From: Lasiosphaeria ovina
Lineage: Eukaryota > Ascomycota > Sordariomycetes > Sordariales > Lasiosphaeriaceae
Length of the DNA stretch: 64,000 nt
Assembly (NCBI GenBank): GCA_033439765.1
Contig: JAULSN010000007.1
Span: 310,001-374,000, forward strand
Reading direction: 5' to 3'
Positions within the stretch are counted from its first letter, which is position 1; every line of letters begins with the position of its first letter. Both the position numbers and the translations under genes were made by a program. Below are positions 21,365 to 32,771 of the stretch, piece after piece. The notes under the pieces were generated by a model. It was not told the DNA's origin. It saw only the letters and a program-made list of their open reading frames with translations, and searched no databases.

Positions 21365-24300
21365 CACAACTCCCCAGGCAAATCCAAATGCCCAACCGGG
21401 GTTCCTTCCTCTTGCCTTCTAGCCACCAACTGCCGTGATACGTCCTGCAGGTTCATCTGATGCACGAACTCCGTGAAGGCGTTGTTTTGTAGTGCCTTCG
21501 TCAGGCCGTTAGCGATCATTTCTGCGCTCTTCGTGTACACTGCCTTCATATGCCCAAGCCTGTATTCCTGCCGCAGCCAGTGGTTGTGAATATCAATATG
21601 CCGAAGGTTCGTCTTTAACTAGGAGATCTCTTCTATTAACAACCGAATAGTTATACGGTTATTATATTCGACGGTAATACGGTGGTCCTCAAGGTTGACG
21701 TACAGCTCCTTCAGCAGCCTGCTGATATACAGGGCTTCCTTTGTGGCCTACGAGAGAGTAAGTAACTCCGCCTCGGTGGTTAAAGTCGTTACGGTGGCCT
21801 ATTTATTCGCCCTCCAGCCGATCATACCCCCAAAAAGCTTCATAGCGTAGGCTTGTGAGCTCTTCCGGTCTACCGAGTTATCCCCGAAGGAAGCGTTACT
21901 GGCCACCCTGAAGTCATCGTCGCCTCCGAACTATAGGGCTAGATGACTGGTGCGAAGTAGGTAGCCGAGGACCCGGTTAGCCGCCTTATGGTGCTCCGGG
22001 CCGGGGTTGGTCGTAAAGCGAGAGAGCCGGGAGACGGCGAAAGCCACGTCCGGGCGAGTGATAACGGCGGTATATATAATAGAGCCGACCTTCCGTATAT
22101 ACCGTAGGATGTCGGCCTTCTTCGCGAGAGCTTCATAGGGCAACAGCTCCTCCCTCGCTATAGGCGTGCTGGTGGGCGGTGTAGGTGATGTATCGGCAAG
22201 GGCACCTATTTTGGTGATATATGAAGACTATGATAACCATAGGCGCCGCTTGGCCCTATTACGGAGGATCTCAATACCTAGGAACTACTACAAATCATCC
22301 CCACCCGTAAGCTAGAAGCGGGCCTTGAGCTTCTCGATAGCTTCGAGAGCTTCCTTCCTCTATTACTCCCTAAAGGCGAGGACGATGTTATCCATATAGA
22401 AGAAAATAATTACGCTATTATTGGTGAAGGCATACGGTTCGTAAGGGACGGGGCTATAGCCTAGGGTCTTGAGTGCCCCGGAGAGTGCCCTCTACCAAAG
22501 AAGTGGTAATCTCCTGAGTCTATATAGAGCCTTATTAAGCCTCAAAACGGTACCCGGCTTCTTATGCCCCGGTGGCATACGTATATAAACCTCCTCGTCC
22601 AGGGAGGCATTTACGAAGGCATTAACGGCGTTATACTATAGGAGCTCAAGGTCGAAGCGTATAGCTATCGCCATAATCGTACGGAAGGACCGGCCGGCTA
22701 GGGTTATAGCGTAATTGCTTTCCGAGAGGTTCTTTGGCTATTGATCTCCCCGGATAACTAGTCGGGCCTTATATTTGATAAACCTTCCATATTTATCGAA
22801 CTTATAGACGTATACCCACCTATAGTCTAGGACCTTAATGCCTTTCAGGCCTCGTTATAGGACCTCTACCTACGAACGTATCTCTATATGACTTTGTAGA
22901 TATACCCTCTCTACGTCCTCGAAGAGGTTCCCTATAGGGTGGTCCTTCAAGTCCCCGTAGTGACCCGGTAGGTCCGGGAGGTCCCGGCGGTGTATAGACA
23001 ACGGGGTCTTCAGTAACCGTTCGACCTGTGCCCTCGTGAGGGTCTTCCTTCCTAGGGTCCCTACCCTAGAAGACAATATGCCTATATGGAAAGACCTATT
23101 CCAATACTCCTAAATACTGAGCTTGGCTACCCGGGTTTTCCCCGGATCAGCCCCCGGCCCGTATTCTGCCGTTATACTAAGCTTGGCTGCCCGGGTTTCC
23201 CCAAGGTCGGCCCCCGGCCCGTATAATGTAATCGCCCCGGCTAGCATAGCTGCAGGCGGCGACTATGGTAGTATAGGGAGCGACCCGCTGCCCTTCCCTC
23301 CTGCCGTATGGCTTCCGTATGGCTCAGGGACCTCCCTATACGCCACGATCTCATCCTCTATAACGCCGTCGTCATCCTCTAGTATATTAGTAATATCCCT
23401 AACATCTTCCTAGTCCCCGGGGGTAGCTACTACTTCCTCAATATCAGGTTCCCTAACCGTAAGGGCCTCAAGGTGGTTCGCGAGGGCTACAGGGTCCATT
23501 TCCCGGACGTCTTGCGCCAGGGTTTCCAGCTTGCCGTCAAATATAGTATTCTCGTCGAAAATGACGTCCCGGGTGACGATAACTATATTCTTTAAAGGCA
23601 CCCATACCCTATAGATATTGGTCGCTATATAGCCGATGAGGTAGCCGATCCACGCCTTAGGCTCAAAACGCTTAAGGCGTTCTTCCTTATTTTGGGCCCT
23701 ATCGGTCATCGCGTATGCCTTACAGCCAAAGACCCGCAAGTGCCCTGAGTACGGAAGAGTATAGCCGTTGAAGAAGGAATACCAGGCCTAATAAGGAGTC
23801 TTCCAGTCATTCTGAGCGCGAGGCTACCTATTAAGCAGGTAAACAGCCGTTCGAGAGATCTCCCGCCACAATTTGTTCGGGAATGCGGCTCCCAAAGCGA
23901 GTATAAGGGCTTTCTACTTAACCAACGCCCCCGCCCTCTCGGCGGCACCGTTCTATCCCTATATACGGGGCGCCGAGGGCTTCCAGACTAGGCCATACCT
24001 CCTAAAGAAGTCCGTGAACTTTACTAACTTGAGCTCGTTATCTAACTCGATGACCTTCGGTACGACTTTATACTGAACCCTCAACTCCTTAAAGAAGGCT
24101 TCCAAAATAGTAACAAGGGTCACGTGCTTCCGGTCGGTAGTATAAAAATCCCAGCTTATGCCTATATAGCGGTCGGTCACTAGCATAAGGGAGTCATACT
24201 TCTTATCGTCAGGCTCCTAGTTATAAAAGTCAATCGCAAAGTAGTCCCCGGGCCGTTGAGGCTTATCTTTTGGCTCTCGTTTAACCTATCGCTTTATTTT

Positions 24301-26270
24301 GGCCCGCGCGTATACGCTATACTCGACTATTTTAATACCCTTAATACGCACCCCCTAAGCTATATTAACGAGTCTTTCCAGGGCGCCGGGGCCCGGGTGG
24401 CCCATACGCAGGTACTAGATTTCAGCGCTCACGCTCCGGGGCTTCCTTTTAGTATAGGAATTAAACCGGTTCCTTCTCGTAAAGAAGGCGGCCCTACTCA
24501 GGTCTTCCGGAATATGCTCAATAACGAATTAGTCGTACCGGGCCTATAGCACGCATACTACCGATTAATCCGTCATACGGCGTAGGTAGGTAGGGTCCCC
24601 GCTATTATCCCAGTACATGCCTCTCTCATATAGGCGCCGCAGTAATACCAGGTTATATGCGATGCCTTCATACAGGGCCATATTATACAGCCTCAGGACC
24701 TTCTTTCCTCCGAATATATTACTAACTTATAGGTCCACCTCGCCGTATATAGTAATAGGGATCTTGTAGTCCCCAGCCCACACGAATTCCCCCGCGAGGG
24801 CGTGCCGAATATTAAGGAAGCGGCTGACTTGGTTAAAGATGTATATTATAGAGCCTGAGTCCAGTATTGCCGAGTACTTGAGAGGGTATTCGTTCATCGA
24901 GAAGGCTGCGTACTATACGGCGAATGAGGTATTAACCTTACCTACGTAGCGTACTAGTCAATCTTCCTCCGGGGCGTCCTCTACTATAGTGGCGGGCTCT
25001 AGTACCCGGCTCGAGGCTCTGGACTTCGGGGCCCTGCTCGGCTCTCGGGGCCTGCTTACGCTTCCTCTCCGAGGCAGGTCTCCCTTAACCTTCTTCCTCA
25101 GGGCCTCGACTTCCTTCCTTAGAGCGTCATCTACCTACAAAACCGCCTCTACCCGGTTCCTACGCTCCTTCAAGGGGTTCCATTTTGCCCAGGCCTTCTC
25201 AGGGAAAAGGAACCAATAGTCTTCTAAGGTATGGGGATTCGAGCATACCCTGCACCCTGACTAGCTGCCTCCGGTGTATTTCCGCTTTCTCGGGCCCGGT
25301 GCCTTCCCTTCCTCGGGGCTATTAGTGTCCTGGTTACCGTATATTACGCCGAAGGACCCTTTCGTGAACCGTGAGGGCTTCTTCGTTGCCTCCTATACCC
25401 TGACCTCCTAGTTGAACGCGTTCACTAGGTCCCGGTAGTCAAGGGTCCCCGTATCGATGTTCTTTTGGTTTATTAGGCGGTAGGTAGCACACTAGTAAGT
25501 CCACCCTACCTCCCTAATCGCCGTCTCGAAATCGTTATACTAGGTGGCCGGTGCCTACGCCTCAGGGACCTTCTTGGCCTTGGCCTTCTGCAGGGCTTCC
25601 TCCTAGTGGCTGATCCATGCTTTCCACGACTTCGGGGGCTTCGAGAGAGGGAGAACTGCTTGCTTGTAGGCGGTCCTCGCCTTCCCTATATCGTTCGAAG
25701 AAGTGGTTCTCGCCTATGCCTGTAGATTTGCATACCACCTGGTGATCGTCTCTGTAGGCTCGCACGCAACTATGTATAGGTACGCCGAGACAGTCTCATT
25801 CACCCAGTCCTTAAGGGCAGCAAGTACCCTGCGCTCTATCTCGTAGTCCTTCATGTCTGTGTTGTATAGGGCGAGGCTCTACGAGTAGACCTTATTGTCC
25901 TTATCTGACAGGTCCGCTAGGCATGTGGCCGGGAGGTGGTCTTCGTTAGCTGTTAGTTCAGCGACCTGTATTTCGGGTTGCGGGTTGTCGGGGTCCGGAG
26001 CAACACCCGGCGTATTGCCCCGGGTCACCGAGGCGGCCCTCGCGGCGGCCTGGGTCCTCCTCTTCTTCGCTTCCTTGCTCATCGAGAACACTACGAATAA
26101 GGGCTTCTTCGGCTTCTATTGGAAGTCCCCGCGGTCCTCAGAGGTAGGGTCGATGAGGGACCAAAGGTCGGCCGCAACGGCCTTGCTGATGAATATGTTA
26201 TTCCAAGCCTGCCAGTCATCCGAGCCCTCGAGGGCGACTGTCTTCTCTTTTGTTGTCATGTGGTTTTCCG
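21365..26270 (-). pseudogene. Copia Gag-Pol coding region, nonsense-mutated
   Basis: Gag begins near 26260 (MTTKEKTVALEGSDDWQAW) with a zinc-knuckle relic near 25215-25255 (CRVCSNPHTLEDYW; the third Cys is now Tyr). The protease motif reads ILDSGSIIYIFN near 24840-24870 (STTHIF expected). Integrase shows TTDRKH and IELDNE (about 23990-24170). RT shows YMDN near 22395 (YVDD expected), then LTGGDDL. RNase H is near 21650-21850, ending MIANGLTKALQNNAF (about 21500). Between about 21610 and 25900 stops recur at expected Gln or Trp codons, yet neighbouring residues stay copia-like and the phase is kept over long stretches. CAG codons survive in the last 200 bp of the frame and partly in Gag. The changes are those expected of CpA->TpA on both strands. 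Confidence 0.9.
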
Positions 26271-26360
26271 GGCGCGGTGCGCGTGGACTGCTCTGTCGGT
26301 ATAGAGGCTTCAATAGATGTTTGTTATTGTATTGGGGAATGCAGCTTCCGGGCTTATAAC

Positions 26361-26577
26361 TTTCAGAAGCCAAAGCATACAAAAGCAGTCAAAAAGAGGG
26401 TATTCCAAGTGTGTGTATTCCGTTGTGTAGAAGGAAGAAAAGCTCTTCGCCCTGCAGGCCGGGGACCAGTGTAGAGCCTGTGGAAAAGGCGGTCTAATTA
26501 GGTGCCCTGTGCGCACCCTGCCCGGCCCCTGCCCGGACCCTCAAGACCATGCCAAATCCAGTATGGCCTTTCTAACA
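26361..26577 (-). repeat. 5' LTR of the copia element
   Basis: 217-bp partner of 21044-21260. It carries CATAC where the other has CATGC (TG->TA). The minus-strand transcript would start within it. It is followed inward by the iMet-like primer site. Confidence 0.95.
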
Positions 26578-26582
26578 GCTCG

Positions 26583-27930
26583 GGGTTAGGGTCAGGGTCA
26601 GGGTCAGGGTCAGGGCCAGGATCAGGGAGTTGTGGGGAATTCGCGAAAGAAGCCCGAGGACTGTTGGGAAATCACAGAGTGAGTAGTCAGGGCGGTGCTG
26701 GGATTCGCAGCGGTGGTCTCGGGCCCGGAGTTCTCAGTGGCGCAAGCCAGGGGCGGGGACGAATCCAGGGTGTTGTTGGAGTCGGTGATGGTTCCAGCCA
26801 AGGATCAGGGACTGTAGGAGTTCGCGGTGGTAGTCAAGGCCACGGGCGGGTACGACTGTCTTCTCGAACGGGTTGTTGCAACCTTCATCCGATATACCCG
26901 ACACCTAGCGCACGTCCCGAAGAGACGCACATTCTTGGTGGCACGCCGCTCGTCATCATTTGGCATCTTGCGTTTCTTTCTCTTTTGCTGCGGGACTTGG
27001 CCCTCAGCGGATGGGACCGAGGGTAATAGCAATGAGCTCCCACAAGGCGTGCTGGTGACTTGGTTGGTATGCTGGACGGGTAACTGCACCTGCTGTGCTG
27101 GTGGCTCCGACCAGGACAGCGGCGAAGTCCGAGTAGGGTGCGGACAGGGCAAAACACAGGCAGCCGGCTACTACCAGTTCTAGGAGACCCATTTTGTAGG
27201 CCACCAAGTCGGAGCGACAAGGTGGTTTGCCAGCTCCAATGGTGCGATGGTGGATAAGCCGGTGACTTGAGGCGATTGTGTGAATACCAGACGGCCAAAG
27301 AAGAACTGTCACCAGCGATGATGCCTGTCGACAGTGTCTCTGCTGACACCGTCCCCGAGTACACTATCCCCGAGGATACCGTCCCTGTGGATACTGTCTC
27401 TCTCGACTCTGTCAAGTGCCTCGGCCTCGAGGGACTTGGAATGTGAGAGCCATTCAGAGGGTTCAGGGCCGGTTGGTGGTGACCGGGACCGGGACCGGGA
27501 CCGAATGTTGCATCAAGGTCGGTGGCCCCGACGAATTCTCTCCCAGCTTCTACAGCTCAGCTGAGAAGATGGGCCACGACTCCTCACTCGCACTCGCACT
27601 GGTGCAAGCAAGATGCTACGCAGCTGCATTGTCCCAGTCCAAGTTGGATCCATAGTCCACGGGAGCGTCCCAGGGAGCGGGAGCGATGCCTGGGGTGTCG
27701 AAGAATGTATCGCCTGATCCTGATAGCTGCCCACCGGAACTGTGAGCTAGGCAGGAGGAATCAAGCACCTCTTCATCGCCTTGCCTTGATTGCGCGGGCC
27801 GGCGTCGTTGTGGCCGGTTGAGTGCGTGTCCACTGATGACGTTCTGCGGCTGGGTGTGGTGTGCACGGCGGGCTTTCGGTATTCGGAGCAGTTCCTTAGG
27901 GAACGGACCGCCCACGATCAGCATCCCCAA
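26583..27930 (-). pseudogene. Zn(II)2Cys6-like transcription-factor relic
   Basis: On the minus strand a basic lead-in and the start of a fungal zinc cluster are readable: KRKKRKMPNDDERRATKN then RLFGTCARCRVYRMK (about 26870-26985). In Zn2Cys6 proteins the third Cys follows at this point (C-x2-C-x6-C). Here GTTGC follows, so an intron border or a loss lies at that spot. Acidic and Pro-rich frames continue on both sides, for example DTPGIAPAPWDAPVDYG at about 27650-27700. The downstream part becomes a Pro-Asp repeat (plus-strand AGGGTC units, about 26588-26620) and is cut by the copia insertion at 26578. No intact frame was found. Confidence 0.45.
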
Positions 27931-28687
27931 AGCACAATCACTTGGTTCAGGCAGGAAGTTGCCGAGTTCATCAGAAAGCCCGATTTTATCGCTCTCGTTG
28001 CTATTGATGGCTACGACCCTGATGAGTCTTCAAAAACCGATGCGATTATACCCGCAGACAACGCACACCTGTGGCTGTTGGGCTCGGGGTGTGGAGGCTG
28101 CAGCCTGGCTCCCCTCGGATCGGGAAATACAAAATGAAATAGGTATGTTATGCTTGTCATTGCACCACAGCGAAGCTTTCGACCGACTTTTGCCCTTCTA
28201 ATGTTGCGGCTCAACAGCCCCATACCCGAACGTGCCAGAGTATGACTACAAGGATCTTGACCGAAAGCGCTCCAAGGCATTCGAGGGTGTAGCTGTTGAG
28301 GCAGGAAAAAGGTGCGTGCACACGAGACGATACTCGTCCCTCTCTCTCCGTCGCCGAAATGCCGCGACCCCTGACAGCGTAGCACAGATATTATGACGGC
28401 ATATCTGAAATGGAGCGCATTGTGGCCCATCCGGCTTACTGGAGACGTGGCTACGGTTCAGCTATCGCAAAGTGGGGTGTTGAGCTTGCAGATATCGATG
28501 GTGTCGACCAAGGAGTCATAGCCACAGGCATGGGCGCCGACCTGTTCTGCAATGTTGGCTATAAGCTCATCACTGATCTTCCTGTAGAATGGAAGGGGAC
28601 GAAAGGAATCCCGAGGGTGTCACTTTTGCGGCCCTGAAGCACACTGCAAAGGCCAAGGGGAGCGGTGTTGGGTGCAATGTGATCTAG
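27817..28687 (+). pseudogene. GNAT acetyltransferase pseudogene (three exons, two frameshifts)
   Basis: Exon 1 reads STDDVLRLGVVCTAGFRYSE, then a shift near 28080, then GVEAAAWLPSDREIQNEI to a donor (GTATGTT at about 28142). The first intron ends CAACAG (about 28216). Exon 2 reads PNVPEYDYKDLDRKRSKAF to a donor GTGCGTGC at about 28311, with an acceptor GCACAG at about 28386. Exon 3 reads MERIVAHPAYWRRGYGSAIA, the acetyl-CoA-binding motif A of GNAT proteins (R-x-x-G-x-G/A is seen as RRGYGS), then VGYKLITDLPVE. A second 1-nt shift near 28590 moves the C-terminus to GDERNPEGVTFAALKHT, ending at TAG 28687. Both introns have usable borders. The damage is two indels rather than RIP-type stops, so base-calling error should be excluded. 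Confidence 0.7.
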
Positions 28688-28689
28688 CA

Positions 28690-30690
28690 GGGCCCCGGCG
28701 GGAATGGGCGTCGATGTGCAGAATACACAGTACTGGAAATTCCTTTCTTTCCACGCACTGAAACGGGAAGAGGATCATTTATCGAGAAACAGTTTGCAGC
28801 ATACACCCACAATCAACTATGTCGCCTAATAACATTACCGGCAACCCGTGCCTCCTTGGTGTCGGAACATGGTGTGATGCCTATCCGGTAGCACAACCGA
28901 CACAAGCCGTCAGCCAACCACCACTGCATAATCCGAAGACACCCTTAAACTATTAATCAAGGAGAACGGCAAACAGGATGCAGCACCAATAAACTTTCGC
29001 TGGTCCGTCGAACAAAATTGTGGCGCTCTCAAGATACCGTAGTTAAGCAGCGCTGTACGTCAACGATGATTTACTGGCACATTTGAGGAGTGAGAACTCA
29101 ATGCACACGAGACGGCCAAAGGAGGTTTTTAAAGAAGAGCTAGCTAGGGACGGGGGGAGTTAAAAGGTGACTGGGTGTTAAACGAGGTTAGCAGTTTGTC
29201 AATTTTGTACAATACCTTGGTAGAAAACAGTAGTACGCTAGGTGGTTGCCATCTGCCAGAAACACAAATCACCGAGTCACGAAAACATGACTTGACTTGA
29301 TTACGGTTAACAGAGCCCGAGGGTTGCTGGCGTACCTGAGCGCTTGATCGGCGCGTTGGTTGATGTGGTGCTGACGTCACGCGAGCTGACTGAGGCGTGG
29401 ATTGATTAGATCTGGGAGATGGCGCGAAAGAGCGGTCCTGCCCTGGGCGAAAACTTCCTTTTCCATTGGCTTGGCGCATCACATGCCGGCCGTTCCGCTC
29501 CACACACGCGAACTTTGAACTGCCCAGCAGCAGCTCGGGTCACGCTCGGCGGTTCGCCGCAGTGACCAGTATGGCACGCCGTCCTCCGGTTCCAAGGCGA
29601 CGGAAACGGCGGTCCTGCATCTGCGGGAAGTCACCATCGCTTGCCCTGCCGAGACCAGACCGCAACGAGCTGCTGCTCGCGCAGCTCAAGGTAGGCCGCC
29701 GCGCTGTCGGCGACATCAGCCTCAAGGGTTATTTGGGTCTGGCCACGCTATTGCCCCACAGGTCCGCCAGCCCACTTGCCCTTTCCTCCCACGCATACCG
29801 ACACCCACATTTCACGCTTGGCTGGCAAGATGCCTGGAATATCACCTGTTTTTAGCGCGTATGTAGTTCCTCAGGAAAGAGTAATAGTAAACATGGTACT
29901 CGTAGCCCCGTAACCCGGTAACCCCGTCAGTCTTCTGCCTCTTCTTCCTCCTCCTCGTCCCCTCGTCTCTGAGCTGCAATGATCTTTGCAATAGCAACAA
30001 GTCCAGTCTCGCCGTCATCTTAGTCTCCTTGGGGTTGGGTATCAGTTCTGGGCAGAGGCGGGATATTCTCTGGGAATGATGTGTCATGGCCGATTTCTTC
30101 GGTGAGAGCGAGGAGAAGCACTTGATTGAGATATCTTTCTCGCGTTACCCAGAACCCCTTTCCTGGCTAGGGTCTCAGCTTCTTGGCAGAATCAGTGCGG
30201 TACTCGTGTCTCCATGCCATCTTGAGCTGCGCAACGACGAGGAGGAAGTACGGATATCTTGCTCTTGGACGATTGTTATTCTTGAATGACAGCCTCTGAC
30301 CGTCCAGGTCCCGAATAGTTAAATTGTTGTGGGGGTTGGTATAGTTGCTGTTGCCTAGAGAGCCAGGCAACAAGTATCTGTTTTGTTTGCTGGCGTAACG
30401 GCACACCGTTACATATATCTTGAGGTGCACCATGGCTCTTGGAGATAATAACCGCCTCGAGCGATTCCGTATCCTCGTCGATAATGCGCCATCGGTAATT
30501 CTTTGACTGATTTCTCTCCCAGTCTGCTACTTGTTCGGTCATGGGGTCGTCAGGGAGAGCATTGCTCTAGGAACAACTGTTCCAGGAACAAGTGCCGCCC
30601 CAGGGACAAACGCCGCCCCAAAGGCCAGCAAGACGCACTGATCAGGTATCTTGTCCGGCCCGTAATGCCCAGGACAGACAGGACCATCAC
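28690..30690. other. No recognised gene
   Basis: Several short frames occur but none could be assigned. 29475-29525 is a short inverted copy of about 5150-5195 (GTTCCGCTCCACACACGCG). A minus-strand frame at 29144-29503 is basic and Ser/Gln-rich. Another at 30276-30542 (IIDEDTESLEAVIISKSHG) is protein-like but short. Confidence 0.35.
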
Positions 30691-30859
30691 GGCTAACTTG
30701 TGTCGAGGGCAGAGGTTGTGGTCGGAAACGAAAGACGGCATCCAGACACGCGACAGACGAGAACCCCTCGGGCAAGCGCAAGCCTGCGACAGTTGCCTCC
30801 AGACAAGTATCGCGCGAGCCACACGCAGTTCCAGATCTCCCCCCCCCCACGCCATCCGA

Positions 30860-31790
30860 TCGCCTTCTGGGTAGGAACATGGCGTTGGCCCAAGCAACAC
30901 CGCTTGCCCATGGCACATGTCCTCGTGCGCAAGAAACTGTCTATCCCCCGGAAGCGAACTAGTTTGGGCACGTCTAAAGCGCCCGGCTCTAACTTGTCCG
31001 CCGCCCCTAGCACTAATTCAGACAATGGACGGGCCAAGCAGACCACGACTTACCGAGCCCTACGATATCAGCTGGCAGTTATATAGCTGAGGCGACTGGG
31101 GGCTTAGCCGCTGCCAGCAAGACTACCTGCCAGTCTTTGCTCAAGACGGCACAGCTAGTCCCCGCTGGCACGCTATCCGGTGACGACGTCTTCAAGGTTA
31201 TGTGCCAGAAGATGCGAAACCAGAACGAGGCCCGGGTCCTACGGGACAGCACGCCGCTAATTGTCTCCTCGGCTAAGACCCTTTATATATCGAAAGGACT
31301 ACCGAGAGACGGGGTAACTCGATCCCCGTCACTACGATATTACCCGAGCCCGACTACTCGGCTGGCTTCCAATACGAGGCATTTACCAACGACCAGCGCG
31401 CTAAGCTATTACCTTATATCGGCGACTTTATCTTGGGGGACTAGTCCTTCTTTATAGATACGTACTATATGTGCTTCCCGTCCTTGATATACGAGGTTAT
31501 ATACGGTGGAGAGTTCGATATTGCAACCCGCTAAAACGCCCACAGCATGACGATCGTAGTACGGGCCGTCGTTGAGCTCTTCCGTCTCGTTCGCCACGAG
31601 GAGACGATTAACCGTTAGATCCTTACCTTCTCCCTCTCACACGACTAGCAATAAGTATATATCTACGGCCACTACCCGGTAGTAGATAGGAAAGATACCA
31701 AGTACTACCGCCATCTTATCCGAGGCTTCAACCTTACCGACCTGGACGGAAGGGATAAATGGACGGCTTATCGATTTGTGAAACACGTTG
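30860..31790 (+). pseudogene. DUF7924-type fungal protein, RIP-like pseudogene
   Basis: Segments in order resemble the fungal DUF7924 family. HVLVRKKLSIPRKR (about 30915) is in the N-terminal region. LLKTAQLVPAGTLSGDDVFK and RNQNEARVLRDSTPLIVSSA (31137-31270) follow. Then, shifted in frame, PDYSAGFQYEAFTNDQRAKL, LPYIGDFILGD and IDTYYMCFPSLIYEVIYGGE (about 31350-31510). MTIVVRAVVELFRLVRHEE, YIYGHYPVVDRKDTKYYRHL and DGRDKWTAYRFVK (about 31550-31785) end it. Stops are TAG or TAA at expected Gln or Trp codons (GD-stop-SFF, NR-stop-ILTFSLSHD). TpA is enriched and CpA/TpG are scarce, as in the copia interior. Function unknown. Confidence 0.7.
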
Positions 31791-32060
31791 GTTTGCCTTG
31801 TTGGTTAAACCGAAGGGGACGGTCAAACTAATTAGTTTGGCTTTTATTATTAAAACAATATGTTTAACCGTCCCCGTTGAGGCTGAGCTAAACCAATTAT
31901 TTTAACTACCCCTTTCGAGGCCGAGCTAGACCAACGTGTTTAACCCCCCTTCGAAGTCGACAGCACCGAGGTTAGACATATATTGCCTTTGCAGTGTGCA
32001 TGCGATCACGCTGGTTCAAGTGAAAATTAAGAAGGAAAGAAAAGTAAAATTACTCCTTAG
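31790..32060. other. Inverted and direct short repeats, no gene
   Basis: GGGGACGGTCAAAC at about 31815 pairs with GTTTAACCGTCCCC at about 31863. Between them is the palindrome AAACTAATTAGTTT. Related words (TGAGGCTGAGCTAAACCA, CGAGGCCGAGCTAGACCA) repeat at about 31880 and 31920. This could be the end of a small DNA element. Confidence 0.45.
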
Positions 32061-32186
32061 GAGTGCTTATATACTTTAAAATTCGTAAAACCACGCCCAC
32101 CCCGCCCGCGCCACGCCCCCCAGCGTTATGTCCCCAACGATGAGGACGACCGCCACGACTATGGCCGCAATGCCATGGCCGAGCGT

Positions 32187-32771
32187 CTAGCTCCAGCCTA
32201 TAACTTTTGTTAGATAATGTCACAATCAAGAGACGCAACAATGATCAGAGGGAGATTAAGGCGATTAAAGGGAGAGAGCGAGGGGAGAGATGTAATAATG
32301 GCAAACTTACCGACGACAGAGAACGAAAAGGCCATGAAGCCGGCCCAGCCCACCACCATCCGTCGGTACCGCAGCCACCGCTCCCGAACCCGTCGGCGGC
32401 CAGCATCCTCTTCGTTCCCCCACCCCAGCAAGGCGACCCCCTCCCTAGCATCCAATTAGCACATGCTCGAGATATCGGATTAAAGCAGAATCATGGTCGG
32501 CTTACATAGCAGCAGCGTCGGTCGGGGGCATGGAACAAAAATGGATGGCCCCGCACGGGCACCGGGACAAGTGGCAGTGGTTGGCGGTGGCGATGGCCAT
32601 GGCGGCTGTGGCGGTGGCGGCCACTGAGAGGTTGGCGGCTGTGCCGGGGTTGATGCCGGTACCGGTGCCGGTGTTGGTATTAGTGCCGGTGCCGGTGCCG
32701 GTGTTGATGTCGGTGCCGGTGCCGTTGCCGGTGGTGGCAGCGGCGTCGGTGGCGGGAGCGTCGGTGATCAT
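32187..32771 (-). CDS. Small predicted membrane protein, three exons
   Basis: A spliced reading frame of 138 aa. Exon 1 is 32771-32506 (MITDAPATDAAATTGNGTGT; a Gly/Thr/Asn minisatellite-coded region, then NHCHLSRCPCGAIHFCS). Intron 1 has donor GTAAGC (32505) and acceptor GCTAG, with GTGCTAAT as branch. Exon 2 is 32444-32311 (GRRRVRERWLRYRRM, then MVVGWAGFMAFSFSVV). Intron 2 has donor GTAAGT (32310) and acceptor AAAAG. Exon 3 starts at 32203 and reaches TAG at 32187-32189. Phases agree at both junctions. Directly after the TAG the same frame continues with a second hydrophobic helix (GIAAIVVAVVLIVGD) and ends at 32076-32078. The TAG may thus be a nonsense change (TGG expected) in a two-helix protein. 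Function unknown. Confidence 0.55.

Larger units (their letters stand above)
21044..26577 (-). mobile_element. Complete Ty1/copia LTR retrotransposon with RIP-like interior
   Basis: A 5534-bp element on the minus strand. The LTRs are 21044-21260 and 26361-26577 (217 bp each, 216 of 217 positions identical; the one difference is TG versus TA). A 5-bp TSD GCTCG is at 21039-21043 and 26578-26582. Just inside the 5' LTR, GTTATAAGCCCGG (minus strand, ending near 26360) matches a half-tRNA primer site of the initiator-Met type (GTTATGAGCCC expected, one TG->TA change). A purine-rich tract (GAGGGGGTG) precedes the 3' LTR. The internal order Gag-protease-integrase-RT-RNase H is diagnostic of copia. 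The interior is full of stops, so the element cannot act on its own. Confidence 0.95.

Noticed and set aside
21365..26270. Reassigned stop codon (TAG read as Gln) in the copia polyprotein
   Set aside because: Stops also occur as TAA and at Trp positions, and missense changes of the same CpA/TpG type are present (YMDN, SIIYIF). RIP explains all of these without a changed code.
26586..26625. TTAGGG followed by AGGGTC repeats, telomere-like
   Set aside because: Only one TTAGGG unit is present; the rest is GGGTCA repeated about five times and reads as a Pro-Asp repeat on the minus strand beside a transcription-factor-like relic.
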